Positions 12,301 through 25,189 of a stretch of DNA of 64,000 nt are shown here, one piece after another. Within the stretch, counting starts at the first letter, position 1; every line of letters starts with the position of its first letter. The translations under genes were made by a program, and so were the position numbers. The stretch lies in NCBI RefSeq assembly GCF_000471905.2, contig NW_006497648.1, positions 159,221-223,220 of the forward strand, written 5' to 3'. The notes under the pieces were generated by a model. It was not told the origin of the DNA and did no database searches. It worked only from the letters and a program-made list of their open reading frames with translations. The DNA is from Amborella trichopoda (Eukaryota; Streptophyta; Magnoliopsida; Amborellales; Amborellaceae).

Positions 12301-15300
12301 TCTATAAAAGATACTTCTGAATTAACAGATTATATTGGACAATAGAAGCTTATTAAACAAATTTAATTTCATATGCTCTCAAGCATGATATGACTTTCAC
12401 AGCCATTCCCAAGGTTCAGAACTATGGCGCCGTGAACCAACACCACACATAAGATTTCATTCAAAGAAGTTCAAGTTCAGAATACAAGGAACTCAAGGAA
12501 AGCAATTGAAGAACTAAGTTAATCAGGTAAATGCAACTGCTGTTCATGAGCAAGTAAATCTAAATCGGAATGAGATGTGTCCAATAGCTTTTGTGGTGAT
12601 GTGCAGATTATAGTATCAAATGTCAGCAGATCTCAACATCCAGAGAAAAGTGTAGGGACCTGTTAATGAATCAAAGATTCCACGGATCAGGATGCCAACA
12701 TTATTCTTTGGAATAGGCACACCAAGTAGAAGGGCTAATGTTGGGGCCATGTCTACCTGGAAAACAAAACCATAGTAAATTGTGAACACTTACGCACACA
12801 CCCACAACCATACAAAACAACGAATTGAATTGGAATAAGCACTGCACTTATAAAAAGGAGAAAAGGACATCAACACATACTAGGAATCAAGAAATAGCTT
12901 AAATAAATGGGGTTCATCTTACTTGGGAAATTGAGTTATAAGAGAGAGACGCATAATCTGGGACCTTACAGTCCAGACCAATAAATAGAGACATGGAATC
13001 AGTCTCTTCATCTGAGGATCCTCCATGGTTCCCACCATCAGTCATGCCATGATCACTGACTACCATCTGGAACACAAGTAAAGAAGTAAGCTTTCTGGTT
13101 CCTTTGGATAAATCATTTCGAAGTGTCATTAAATATAATGCAGTTTGAAATCAACAACTAATAATAAATAATGACCTTTGTGTAATATGAGTCAATGTAC
13201 TCACGATCATGAACACGAGAAATAGTAATAACATCTCTTAGAAGGTAGTGCTGCTAGCATACTTTTAACAAACTCAGGTTCTTGAAGGTTTACTTCCCCA
13301 TGTTGAGCACTCCCTAGGAGAGTGAGAACTGGTGCACACCTGGACAATACCCTCAAAACGGTGGGTTTCCATTGGTATTATACCTAGTTCTACATAATGT
13401 CATCATTACATTATTTTTAACCTAAACATTCTTGGAATGCATTTTACGAGCTCTAAAAGGGTACATTTGCTCCTATTATCCCCAGAAAACTATGACCTAG
13501 AATATTTATATTTGATCTTGGACACAAGCATTGGAAACCCAAATCAGGTTCATGGGGTGTTTATCGACCACATTTCAGCCCTTCGATGAACAGAGCGAAA
13601 GAGCCATGTACTTTTTGTGGAGGGTTTGTGGCGTTTCTTTACAATAAAAAGCATGCAATGATTGGGAATGGGTGGGGGCATTGGTGATTAGGGGGGCAGG
13701 TGCCTCAACATAATGTTCTGGGCTCCATTTCCACTGTTAACACTTAAAGGGAAAAAAAAGAAGGAAACATGTGATAATTCATTTTGCAGTGATTACCCTA
13801 GACTATGATGAAGTGATCAACAACTTATCCGACAGATGCTATCCACGTTAAGTTTCCTTGATCCTGCAATTTGTAAGCATTTGATCACATTACTTGGTCA
13901 ACATGCAGTAACTCTGCAAATTAAACAGATGCTCTTCACACATTAAGGCCACTGTTATATAAGGAACACTTCAGTATGCTTTTCTACCATAGCTGCATTA
14001 TGATGACACCGTAATTCATAAGGTCGTATCTCTTAAGACTGCAATGTATTAGAAGTCCAAAAAGGAAGCGGACAAACTAAAGATAGATCATGCATAAATG
14101 GTCCTTTTTTTTGCAAGTAACAGCTATTAAAACATGTCTTTTACAGAGGAAAAAGAACAAAAATGTCAAGTTGGCATCTCGCTAGCCTTACTCAGAAACA
14201 ACTCATCACAGTGAACATCATTATTGGCAAATGGATTAAACAGCAGCATTAACCTCTCCAAAAAGATGACAAAAATAGATGCACAGGAAGACAAAAAATT
14301 GGAAGTCTCACAAAAATTATCAAGCAACAGCCAAGGAATTGACACCTCCTTGCATGCCAATCTAAGGACATTGAAATAGTCATCCTCTACAATGAGTAGG
14401 ATAGGCTGCTCAGAACATCTATGATTACAAGATAATGAATCCTACATTAGAAATATGCCACAAAGATTAAAGGAGCACAAACCAAAAGGGTTCGTTTGTT
14501 ACACTTGTGGTGATGGATAATTGCCATATCAAGCTTCTCGATAACCTCATCCATCTCCTTCAGTTTCGGCACCATCAATGGGCTGAAAATCGACAAAAAT
14601 AGGTCAAGTTCAGATTCTGTAATCGTCTATAATGTAGTAGTGAGATTCTAGAAGAATAAACAAATCAAATCATTTAAAACTAGATACCTATGACGCCCAC
14701 CAATATGACCCACATGGTCCAGCCCAAGATAGTGGAGAATCTAGAAACAAAATATGGGTTGTCATCCAATGATATAAGAGAAAACGTAAAGGAGGTTACC
14801 AGAGCAATCAAGAAGAAGCACATACTAAATAAACAAATGAGAAGAAAAGCACTTAATTGTATGAATAAAAAATTGGAGCTTTTACACTTTAAAAAATTAC
14901 TGAGTGAAGCTCTATGTCATGAAGGAACTCCTTAACATTTGAGATTTTTTTAATAAGCATGTCATAAATAAAATCAATGTTTAAAAAAACGCCGAGTCGA
15001 ACCGGACTCGGGAATCGCCATGGACGGATCGTATCGGCGAAAAAAACGAGAATCGTCCGGTTCTAGAGAGAACCGGACGATTCTGCACAGTGACTCGTCG
15101 ATTCATTGTACGGAATCGGCGAGTCCCGTACAGAATTTTTTTTTTTTTGTAATCCATGATAGATTTTTTTGTAATACTTGATCAACTTTTTTGTAATCCA
15201 TGATCGAATTGTTTTTTTTTTTTTGTAATCCATAATCGAATTTTTTGTTTTTTTGTAATCCATGATAGAATTTTTGTAATCCATGATCGAATTTTTTGTT

Positions 15301-18300
15301 TTTTTTTTTTTTGTTAACCCATGATAGAATTTTTTGTAATCGATGATCGAATGTTTTGTAATCCATGATCGAAATGTTTGCTTTTTTTTGTTAATCCATG
15401 ATCAAAATTGTTTTTTTTTTTANNNNNNNNNNNNNNNNNNNNNNNNNNNNNNNNNNNNNNNNNATTCTGCACAGTGACTCGTCGATTCATTGTACGGAAT
15501 CGGCGAGTCCCGTACAGTAAGTTTTTTTTTTTTTGAATCCATGATAGTATTTTTTGTAATACTTGATCAACTTTTTTGTAATCCATGATCGAATTTGTTT
15601 TTTTTTTTTTGAATCCATAATCGAATTTTTTGTTTTTTTGTAATCCATGATAGAATTTTTTGTAATCCATGATCGTAATTTTTTGTTTTTTTTTTTTTTT
15701 GTAACCCATGATAGAATTTTTTGTAATCGATGATCGAATGTTTTGTAATCCATGATCGAAATGTTTGCTTTTTTTTTGTAATCCATGATCAAAATGTTTT
15801 TTTTTTTTTGTAACCCATGATAGAGTTTTTTGTAATCCATGATTGAATTTTTTGTAATCCATGATCAAATTGTTTTTTTCTTTTTTTGTAATCCACGATC
15901 GAATTTTTTGTTTTTTTGTAATCCATGATCGAATTTTATGTAATCCATGATCGAATTTTTTGTAATCCACGATCGAATTTTTAATCCATGATAGAATTTT
16001 TTGTAATCCATGATCGGATTTTTTGTAATCCATTATTGAAATGTTTGTTTTTTTTCTTGTAATCTATGATCGAATTTTTTGTTTTTTGTTTTTTTTGTAA
16101 CCCATGATAGAATTTTTTGCAATCCATGATTGAATTTTTTGTAATCCATGATCGAATTGTTTTTTCTTTTTACTAATCCACGATGGAATTTTTGTTTTTT
16201 ATGTTTTTTTTTTTTGTAATCCATGATCGAATTTTATGTAATCCATGATCGAATTTTATGTAATCCATGATCTAATTTTTTGTAATACATGATCGAATTT
16301 TTTGTAATCCATGATGGAATTTTTTGTAATCCATGATTGAATTTTTTGAAACTTTGTGATTTTTTTTTTTAATCCATGATCGAATTTTTTTTTGTAATCC
16401 ATGATAGAATTTTTTGAAAATTTGTGATTTGTTTTTTTTAATCCATGATCGAATTTTTTTTTGTAATCCATGATAGAATTTTTTGAAAATTTGTGATTTT
16501 TTTTTTTAATTCATGAACGATTTTTTTGAAAATTTGTTAATTTTTTTTTTTAATCCATATTATTCAAAGAGAAAATGAGATAGATGATGATTTTGAGGCC
16601 ACCCTATCCCAGCCATATTATTCACATATCTAGTCCCAACAACAACAGTGTAGGGATGAGCACGACAGTGCAGGTGAGCATGAAGGATGGACAAGCTTCG
16701 GGGATTTTAGATTGGGAACACAACAAAACACTAACACTCAGGGATTTGGGAATAGTCAGACGCCTGCTAACATCGATGATTCGTTTTTAGATCGAATCAA
16801 TGAATTGTTAAACGAATTCAATCTATGGCACCAGCGTGACCAAGAAGAACAATAACGTCGTATATCATTTTATTTTTAGATCATATGTTACTAATTTTAT
16901 GTTTTATTGTAGTCCATGTATGTTGATATACTTATTCCATGATAATTCTATGTTTATCCTTTTCTGTGGTTTAAATTAAATGCTGAATGGCGGTTCATGC
17001 AGGGAAAGAACATATCAATATTCGCATATTCATTCAAAAACATGAAAATTCTTAATGGAGTACCCTCATTTCTTATTGAATTCCTAAAAAATAATATTTA
17101 TAATGAATTTTAATAATTTTTTCGGATTTTTTTTAAGCTTTATTCTGACCGATTCACCCGATTCCCGATCAGGATCGCCGATTCGCCGATCCGGATCGAT
17201 TTTTTGGGTGCCCGATCCGGGTCACCGATCCGTTTTTTAAACCATTGGATAAAATAGATCAGTAAACAAGTTGAACAAAGTGCCGACAGAGAGGCTGTAT
17301 ACGACTCCAAAACACAGAAGTACAAAACAAAGCACAATGAAGTAAAGGGAGGGTAAAAGGAAGATGAAAAGCAAAAGTGGTTGGGATGAATACGTAGCAA
17401 GAAAAGGGGAGGGAGAAGGCAAAAATATGGATTAGTAAGGGAGAGATGGGGGGCAAGATAGGAGTTCAGGATCCTCGCAGCAACAGGCACAATTTGTACT
17501 AAGGAATCCCTCATCACTCTCTTGTGGGTACCAAGTTGGCCTCATGGAGCATGTGATGAAAGGAAGTAGATCTGTTATCTATGATGGTTGCAGTCTAATC
17601 CAAAATTTCCACCAAGCTCCACAGGCATGAAGTGTCCATCCCCTCAAACTAATGACAATAAGATAAGGGAAATTTATAAAATACACCTAAATTATCTCCC
17701 ACAAAATAATCTTTCTTAACCATGAAATGGCAGAGGACACTTGAGGAAAAATCTTGAAGCCTATAAGAAGAGCAAGAGCTTTCCCACTCAGATGAGTCAC
17801 ACACCCCTCTACAGACCTGGAGAAAGAACTGCAGCCCTCCGCTCCTTCAAAATGCACCTACCCTTGACATGCCTGGATGCCCAAAGGACATGCAATTAAA
17901 GTTAAACTTGCACACATCCTCCAGGGAAGGTGTGCATCAAGAGTCCAAGACAATGGTTTATTCACTCTTACAGACTCCCTCACACTATAGTAAGCCCGCC
18001 ATGGTAGAGATCTACAAGTCTGATACTGCTGAAATTCTTGATGACAATAGCCCATGAAATCAACACATCATACTCTTACTGCCTGAACCACAGTAGGTAG
18101 CAACATCTCTGAGAAAAATGTTATTACTATAGAATGCCCCAAGACACAACAAGTGGATACATGTTTTTTTGGGGTAAATCAGCGAGACTGGGTGAAGCCA
18201 ACACATAACAGAAGAAACAATGCATGTAAATGAAACCACTCAACAAATTTTAAACAAGTCAGGCATGCAGCTCCAATAAGACAGGAAGACGAGTAATGTA

Positions 18301-21300
18301 CTAGTTGCTCCATGGTCACCTCCACATCCCGGTGTAACAAATAAGAAGCTTGGAAGATGATGAAAGTAATCAGTATTAAAAAAGTAACCAGTCATCTGAA
18401 TACCTATAACTTGGAAGGAGAATATGGTGTTGAAGCAGAAGATATCAGGGTACTAATTTTATCAGGACCGGACCAGACAATGAACCGGTGACGGGGCTCG
18501 TCCGGCTGAAACCAGTCAAAGCAATCAGGCATTTTCTAAGGAGTATGTATACATAAAAATCAGATAATAAATTAAAAACTAGTAAAGAAGGAAAAACACG
18601 ATACAAATCTACCAAAAAAAAATAAAAGCGAGAGAGGAAACTAGAGTTTGGATTTTGCGACTTTGGAGATCACAGATTTTGCGTTTCAAAAGTGGTGGAT
18701 ACTACTACCAATCTAATACATCATGATTTTTGAGCTCAAAAGTAGCAGATTAAGAACCTTAATGTAACACATTATGTGCCAAAGGGAAGGATGGAAAAAA
18801 GCAAGAAGAGAGGGAAAAATGGGCCAAATTACACAAGAGAAGTGAAAAAAATAGGTTACAAAAAGAAACAGAGTAGAAAGAGAAACAAGGCAGTGTTTCT
18901 GGAGGGTGATGATTTAGGTTTAAAATAGGAGAATTTGGCCAGAACTCAGAAAAATCTCAAAATATTGGGTCACAAGAGATATTGTATAGTTTAGTATGTG
19001 TAAAAATCTTTGACTAAAACTTACGGATCATATTACAATACGGAAGGTGAGTAGGGTGAAAAGTGAAAATAAGAAAAGGCAAAAGAACACTTGAAAGATC
19101 CAGCCAAACAAAGGCAAAAACCAGTCGGACCAATCAACAGCTAATTTTGTCCGGTTCTATGATATTTTGGGTTTGACCTAATCAGAACAGCCAAGTAGAG
19201 CTCACAACAGCCAGGCTTGCCCTTGCCCTTGCCCGGCCCTGGTCCCTCTAGGCCCGGCCTAAGCTTGCCTGCCCCGGGCCAAAGAGGCCTAGCCCATGCT
19301 GAACTTAATAGACCTAATAGAAAAATTGGAAAAAAATGAGAAAAAGGGTTGGGCCAAGCCGGCCTTGTCGTGTCCCTGGCCCAGGCCCAGCCCTCGCCCA
19401 GTCCTCAGACCACATTTTGTGGCCCAGGCCCTAGTTTTTCAGGGCTGGGCTGACTGGGCCAGGCCGCTAGGCCCATTGCCAGCCCTACAGCCAAGGGATT
19501 AGTTGGCAGTTCAACTAGTCAAACAGACAATCTGGTCTGATCATGATAATATTCTACCATATATCTAGGCTCTTCCCCCAGAGAAGCACATTGCTACAGC
19601 TTTAAGGCTTTGTACCAGTACAGATCCGTTCAAGTCTCAAATGGGAAGTACCAAAATGAGAGATTATGTCCAATCCAAGTCATCAAGACTAGCTCCCACG
19701 GCTATCGAGTCAGTTCAATGCTTAATTTAAGTTGAATTAACTTGGTCCATTTGGTCTTGCAAGATTCATTTTTTAGTGTTTACAACTTGGTCCATTTGGT
19801 CTTGCATTATTCATTTTTTAGTGTTTACAACTCGATTCAACAGTAGTGTAACCATAGAAACAAGACAAGTAAATCCAGTCTAAGGTAGAAAACAAGATGA
19901 AAGAAAAGTACCAGTCCATGCACTAAGAGGTGGATCTATACATACAAACAAAATTATTATGTTAATATTTGCACACACACAGCAAAAAAAAAGGGGACAA
20001 AAAAGGTCTTAACCCTTATCTTTCTGGCCAAAGGACAAGACAACAATCTAAATCAAAGGAATAGGATGCGAACCATTCATTATTTTTTCCTTTTTGGTCA
20101 AACTATTGGAATCTAATTTATACATTGGTAGAAACTGGCGCAAATGGCTCTGATCGTCAACCTAAAACAATAAGAAATTTGACCATTTTAGACCATGACA
20201 AGAAAAATATGCATTCCATCAAAACTCAAAGAGAATACCAATAGATCCCAATCTGTGGCTGCAAGTTCACCTTCCAGATGACGTGAGACATTATAATCCA
20301 CTTCTACTGTATCTTTTACCTACCAAGATAGAAACATTTTTAGGAAAATTAACTTGGGTCAAATTAAGTCTATTAAATAAAAAATAAATGCAGCAAATAA
20401 GAATGCAACTAGTGGTGCATAATGAGACATGTTATACAGGGTAAAAGAGCCCCCATTAGAGAGTGATCCCTTCACAATCCCTCTGGAGGAAACCCACTTC
20501 GCATTTAGCTCCTTTGAGCACAAGACCAAAGGATATAGAACAACATTTCAAATGACGAAAGTATATAGACCCTCCCCTCTCCTGAAAATGTACCCTAATA
20601 ACATTACTAATTTAATAATCTACGGGGTTATCCCATTTCTCTCGAAGCCTACATCTTGAAATTAAGCAAATCTCCTTCCATTATCAAGGGACCCCAAGAT
20701 AAAACAGGGGAATCCATCAGGGGCTTGTCAAAGAGCTCAACCCTCAGCCTCAGTGGATGCACAAACACTGGCCTCAAAAAAGTAATGAAAATCCTATAAA
20801 GCCATCTCCTATCAACACCTACCCCACCCATGCCTCCGGTTCCGAAAAAAACTACTCCCATTGAGTATAAAGAGCCCTCAAGAAGCATCACCCACACTAT
20901 CCTAGTCATATCTAATGGCTATGCGGCAGGTCCCCGAGTACAATGTAGCTATGTTTCAGTGGATCTTGGAACCATGATTATTACGATAGCATGAAAGTCT
21001 TTTTCTCTAAGCAAAGAATTATTCATGCATATTGTGAGAATGTTATCAAATGGCTATGTGGCATTTCGCCTAATCCATGGCATTTCAGCAATGTGTGAAT
21101 GAAACCTGAGAGTTCATGCAGCATCTTACAAAGGCAATATATCATGTCCACAGAGAGCCTAAGGCGTTGACAGAACCTTATTTAGTAGCTTCTTAATTTC
21201 TTCAAGGCTTTGCTCATTGGTACCTAAATGTATCTTGTAAGAATCAATTTCAAGTGCCACTAAGAAATTCCCAAGCACCATGGTCAATATTTCAAACAGT

Positions 21301-24300
21301 GTTTAAAGAATTGCCAATCCAGATTGGAATCACTCGATCTGTATTGGAAGTCACCCTGGACGATCCAGATCCAGTAATATATCACGATCCGGCTGAGTCC
21401 CCCTAGAACCTGCCGGTTCGGGCCGCTCCTTGACAGTTCCTGAGGAACCAGTGCTTTTCCACATTTTGTTTTCCAATTTTATTGATTTGCAATTCTCAAA
21501 ATTTTTGGAATAAAAAATAGGCCTGTTGGCCCACTGATTTTTATGCTCATGTGGCTGCACCACCTGCATGCGTTGGGCTTACCTCCCCCACTGGCCCCAC
21601 CCATCAGGCCCAATGTGCCTCGTGTAGCGCATGTCCATGCTTGACCTGTTTTGACTATCAAAATGGGGGATGTAACTTTTAAGGAGATGTATTCGTCCTC
21701 AAAGTCCCGACGTGGGACTATTTTTCTTCGCCTCTTTTGCCACTTCTTGGCTCAAATTTAAACCATGCTGATATTTAAACCACGCTCATAGAAATCTCAT
21801 ATTTAAACCACATGTAAACCACGCTCATAGAAATCTCATATTTAAACCACATGTAAATCACGGTCATAAGAAAATCTCATAGTTAAACCACACTCTAACG
21901 CATTTGATTTAGTGAAAAAAGGAAAGAAAAAAGGCCTATGTGAACCACATATAATATGTTAAAAATAGAAATCTCATATGATTTTTTTTCCTAAAATTCC
22001 CAACGATTAATTGTTCAAAGAATGTTTTGAGAAGAAATACCTTAATACTTTTTTTTTCCTAATACTTCAATAAATATTTTGGCTTTGTGCACTCAGACAT
22101 GAGACATGCTCTCAGTATTTATGTATTTGTAGTAAAATAATGAAAAATTAGAATGCAATACCATTTTTTTTTTTGGAAACCTAAAAAACTAGATTTTCAA
22201 GCAATTCAAGTGATTTTTTGAAATTTTTTAATGTTGACTCTTGCTGATCCGGCCGATTCTCCGATCCAAATCGCAAATCCACCGATCAGACACGGTTTTT
22301 GGGATGGCCGATCCAAGTCACCAATCCGTTTTTCTAAACATTGATTTCAAGACTCCAACAGAAAATATTGCTTAGTGTGAGAACATACCCTTATTTCTTA
22401 TAGAACTTATTCCAACCAATACCAAGATCGCCAAGTACTAGTTATCCATGAAATTTTATCAAAAATATGGGGGTGGTATCTGGCACAGAATACTGTAAAC
22501 TTACATAAAAACTGCTAACCCCATCCTGTCGGGTGAATAGTCCAGGGAAAAGCTTAATCCATGTCTCATCACCAAGCATCACCATTTTCCAGCCTATATC
22601 ATGCAATTGTCCTGCACATAATCATGAGAATTAGGATTGGGATGGATTCATCCAAACATTGTTGTGTTATATGCAATTACATTTCTAGACAACATAAAAA
22701 ACTCCACAAAGAAACAACAAACCGAGAAGATTGTCATCTAACAGCGCTTGTGTATTGAAATTGAATGCCACATCCAAAAAACCTGCAATGGCCCCAGATA
22801 TCATTGCCTGCAAAAAATCATCAGAAAACTTATCAGGCTAATAAAAGTTCATAAAACCAGCAATTCTAAGCAATCTACTCCACAAAACTGCAACCAAATG
22901 GAAACATCTTGTAACCTTCAATCTGGGCATGGTAACAGTTGGTGGAGCTGCTCTTGCATGATAGCCAACTGCCTTTCCATTCAACAACAGGGATTGAGTG
23001 TATGGCATGGCATTCATCAGGGCCTCAGATGGATGGGATCCATCTTTCCCCAACACAAATTCAGCTGGCAACCCATCAACAACCTAAATCAACAAACCCA
23101 GATCACATGATTGTAACAACAAATATCTTCTAAGTTCTCAGCATAAAATGCAAGCATGTGAAAACAACATATAAGTAGTAAAGTAAGCTTAAATTCTTAA
23201 CAAAGCCATCGGCATCAATGACTCACTTTACCATTAATATTAGTCGATCAAAGAGAGGGGTTACTCCTGAAGTTTCCTGTTGGAGAAGGATATAATTAAC
23301 ATTGAATCACATTTCAACAGAGAAATCAAAAGACATGTATGGACAAATGAAAATACTTTGCAATGTCAAATAAACAACAGCCTTGCAATGTCAAATACAC
23401 TGCAATGCCTCATTGCTTTTCCGTTTCAGGTCAATAACAAGGCACTTCATTTTTAAAATGCAAAAAGGTTCGTATTCCTTTTATATTTTTATCTCTTTTA
23501 CATGGTCAAGGGCATTTTCTAGTCATTCAGATGCACAGATGCAAGAAAGGCCTGATTGTTTACTTATCATAGTTAATAAGAATCCCTAGGATTTTGAATA
23601 AGAGCACATAGTATTCCTCTGCAAATCCTCCATCTTGCCAGGAAAGCATAGAGAATGCTAGACCTGTAGAGTCAAGGGCTCCACTTCCACCACTATTTAC
23701 CCAAAAAGGGAAAAAAGATTCAGAATACATTAAATAAAGTGTTGAAGACCAGACCACCTTGTTGAAAACCATGCACAAAACTATGAAGCTTGAGCGTAGG
23801 TCATCCATGCATATGCTTTGACCATAGCTGCAAGAACTTTTTGGGGATCTGGCATAAATTAAAAATCTTTGAATTTTACAGGACTATTCACTGAACCAAT
23901 ACCAAAAACAATTTAAATCACATGGTGTTGTTGATCACTGATCGTGATATCATACTTAACAAAATGCTCCATATGACTGTAAATGTAGCCGTATGTCAAG
24001 AATGTTCCCACAATCTTAGCCTCCACATGTAACGGTGTGTATTAGTTGACAAAATATCGGCCAGCATTGTATATTGTACAGTAACAGACATTTGTATTGG
24101 CTAGAAGCTCAATTACAGTTGAACAATAAAGCAATTGGACACAAAAATTAATGAAATGGGTCATTTAGGTTTACCATCCAGAAATTACAACTTACAAGAT
24201 TTTTTTTTTCCCATATTTAACTTGGTTGGGATCAGAGTAGATTATCACAGAATGGGAATATGGATTGTACCTTGCAAACTTTCAATTTTTCCATGAATAC

Positions 24301-24778
24301 ATATATGTTTGTGAAGTTTAGGGTATTCTCTTTGGTCTTTCACCTATTTTAATGAACTTTGGAACAATTATCTGCACTTGTTTAGACATGCTTAGGAATC
24401 TATCCAACATCCAGAACCCGAAATCTCAGAAAATTCGAAGCCATTAACTCCATGAAAGCTCACAAGTCCCACCTGATACAAGGACCTCAACTGATCAGGA
24501 GGCAACCTCTCAGTCTCATGGCTTTCAGCTCCATCAAAGACTGGCATGTAACTCTCAGGTCCACTGTGAAAGGAAACTCACAAAAGTAATATTCAAGAAA
24601 CCATGAAATCGAACTGAATGGAGAAATGCCACCCAAAAAAAAAAACTTTTTACCTTACACCAGTGAGTGCAGGCTTGACTGGGAAAAACCCTAAAATGAA
24701 GAGAAAGAGACCACTGATCTGTAACATAGCTGCAACCAAAGTCCATGACGTTAATCTGCAACAGCTTGGAGGATCCAT
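8105..24778 (-). CDS. PIGG: GPI ethanolamine phosphate transferase 2 (PIG-G/GPI7 type), 17 exons
   Basis: This enzyme of the endoplasmic reticulum membrane adds ethanolamine phosphate to the second mannose of GPI anchors. Exons (5' to 3'): 24778-24654, 24563-24473, 23276-23232, 23083-22916, 22807-22723, 22611-22505, 20319-20239, 14740-14688, 14582-14483, 13066-12923, 12756-12660, 11189-10961, 10843-10750, 10594-9569, 9108-9016, 8595-8315, 8234-8105. They sum to 2949 nt (982 codons plus stop) with every phase matching. Residues 1-35 carry a signal-anchor helix. Alkaline-phosphatase-fold motifs are present: VVDG at 88-91, PPTVTMPR with likely nucleophile T138, DETW at 186, GLDHVGH at 240-246 and SDHGM at 289-293. 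The C-terminal half (about 474-982) is a series of hydrophobic segments. Length matches plant family members. All catalytic residues expected of the family are intact, so the gene looks functional. Confidence 0.92.
9339..9405. repeat. Compound TG/AG microsatellite in PIG-G intron 14
   Basis: A (TG)n run passes directly into an (AG)n run in the intron between exons 14 and 15. Confidence 0.9.
15137..16550. repeat. Minisatellite of about 20-22 bp units
   Basis: The array has dozens of tandem units with the core 'gtaatccatgatcgaatttt', separated by variable T runs. Common variants replace gatcgaa with gatagaa, gattgaa or gatcaaa. Near its right end (16340-16550) the unit changes to a higher-order form including 'gaaaatttgtgattt'. 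On the minus strand it reads as a lysine/aspartate-rich open frame (DYKK..HGLQK), which is an artefact of the repeat and not a gene. The unit spacing varies with T-run length and there is no spacer diversity, so it is not a CRISPR array. Confidence 0.95.
15423..15463. other. Assembly gap (41 N)
   Basis: A run of N inside the minisatellite. The sequences on its two sides are near-identical copies of each other (15078-15420 and 15464-15800). Confidence 0.99.
16562..16855 (+). pseudogene. Decayed coding tail inside the hAT-like element
   Basis: The frame starting at 16562 stays open for 97 codons to TAA at 16853-16855 except for one internal TAG near 16631. It translates to a polar, acidic and Gln-rich sequence, e.g. 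ENEIDDDFEATLSQPYY, then GWTSFGDFRLGTQQNTNTQG and a final IDDSFLDRINELL. Such low-complexity acidic tails follow the dimerisation domain in some plant hAT transposases. I infer a 3' remnant of the autonomous element's transposase, but no catalytic domain is present to prove it. Confidence 0.4.
19215..19486. mobile_element. GGCCC-rich hAT-like MITE
   Basis: The ends read inward as 'gcttgcccttgcccggccc' and, from the right on the other strand, 'agggctggcaatgggcct'. The interior is dense in GGCCC/GGGCC words, in sharp contrast to the A+T-rich intron. Flanks are acagccag (19207-19214) and acagccaa (19487-19494), a 7/8 match consistent with an 8-bp duplication. The exact ends are uncertain by a base or two. 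Confidence 0.65.
19739..19833. repeat. 49-bp tandem duplication in PIG-G intron 7
   Basis: The unit beginning 'acttggtccatttggtcttg' occurs twice, each copy followed by 'attcattttttagtgtttac'. Confidence 0.85.
21297..22343. mobile_element. hAT-like non-autonomous element with 8-bp TSD
   Basis: The left end is 'cagtgtttaaagaattg'; the right end, read on the other strand, is 'caatgtttagaaaaacgg'. Flanks are atttcaaa (21289-21296) and atttcaag (22344-22351), a 7/8 match. The subterminal zones carry GATCC, CGATC and GCCGATTC words as in the element at 14975. A tandem repeat built on 'aaatctcatatttaaaccac' lies inside at about 21756-21885. It sits in PIG-G intron 6. No coding remnant was seen. 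Confidence 0.8.
21756..21885. repeat. Short tandem array, about 42-45 bp unit, three copies
   Basis: Units contain 'accacgctcatagaaatctc' followed by 'atatttaaaccacatgtaaa'. The third copy has diverged (cacggtcataagaaaatc). The array is part of the hAT-like element at 21297-22343. Confidence 0.85.
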
Positions 24779-25189
24779 CACCAAGCATTTGTGTTTTCCT
24801 CTGTAACTGTTAGATTTCGTGATTCATGCTTTCTAGCGAAACAGTCCTTTATTTTCACTCGTGTTTTTGCTTTCCACCCACTGCGCAAGCGGAAGGTCTT
24901 TTACCGTTTCAAAACCGGATCGGTGGCGAACTGTTTATCCACTACCTGACTTGGGATTTAAATTAGGTATGCAATTTCGATTTATGTGCTTCGAAAGAAA
25001 GTACCATAATCCAATCGTACACTACAGTGGATGCGTGTTGAATAAAAAAGCAGATGGTGAACGTGTACTTAGAGAAATAGAAAAAATATGTAAAATCTTA
25101 AAGGGTACCCATATGAATATTCCACAATAGTAGGTATTTTTTAATCCAGCTATCCAAAAAATATTAAGAAATAAAAACAATAAAAGGAT

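Larger units (their letters stand above)
14975..17247. mobile_element. hAT-like element with 8-bp TSD, minisatellite and decayed coding tail
   Basis: The ends are inverted: 'caatgtttaaaaaaacg' at the left and 'cgttttttaaaccattg' at the right. They are flanked by aataaaat (14967-14974) and gataaaat (17248-17255), a 7/8-matching 8-bp target-site duplication as made by hAT transposases. Both subterminal zones are packed with CGATC, GATCCGG and GCCGATTC words (14990-15135 and 17150-17232). The middle holds the minisatellite at 15137-16550 and a coding remnant at 16562-16855. It contains an assembly gap. The same termini recur in the elements at 21297 and 59893. Confidence 0.8.
14741..20238 (-). 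other. PIG-G intron 7 (5.5 kb), transposon-loaded
   Basis: This intron separates codon 234 (WDLL) from the active-site segment ILHYLGLDHVGH. It contains a hAT-like element (14975-17247), a GGCCC-rich MITE (about 19215-19486) and a 49-bp tandem duplication (19739-19833). No host exon is recognised between 14741 and 20238, and none is needed because both protein joins are conserved. Confidence 0.85.

Noticed and set aside
15103..16471. Long minus-strand open frames rich in DYKK/HGLQK repeats
   Set aside because: They are translations of the T-rich minisatellite, change frame with T-run length and cross an N gap. They are not genes.
15137..16550. Regular repeat array that might suggest CRISPR
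   Set aside because: There are no unique spacers; the only material between cores is variable poly-T, and the sequence is plant nuclear DNA.
24861..25130. 89-codon plus-strand frame upstream of the PIG-G start
   Set aside because: No recognisable family, no splice or conservation signal, and it lies in the divergent flank of a well-supported gene; most likely chance.
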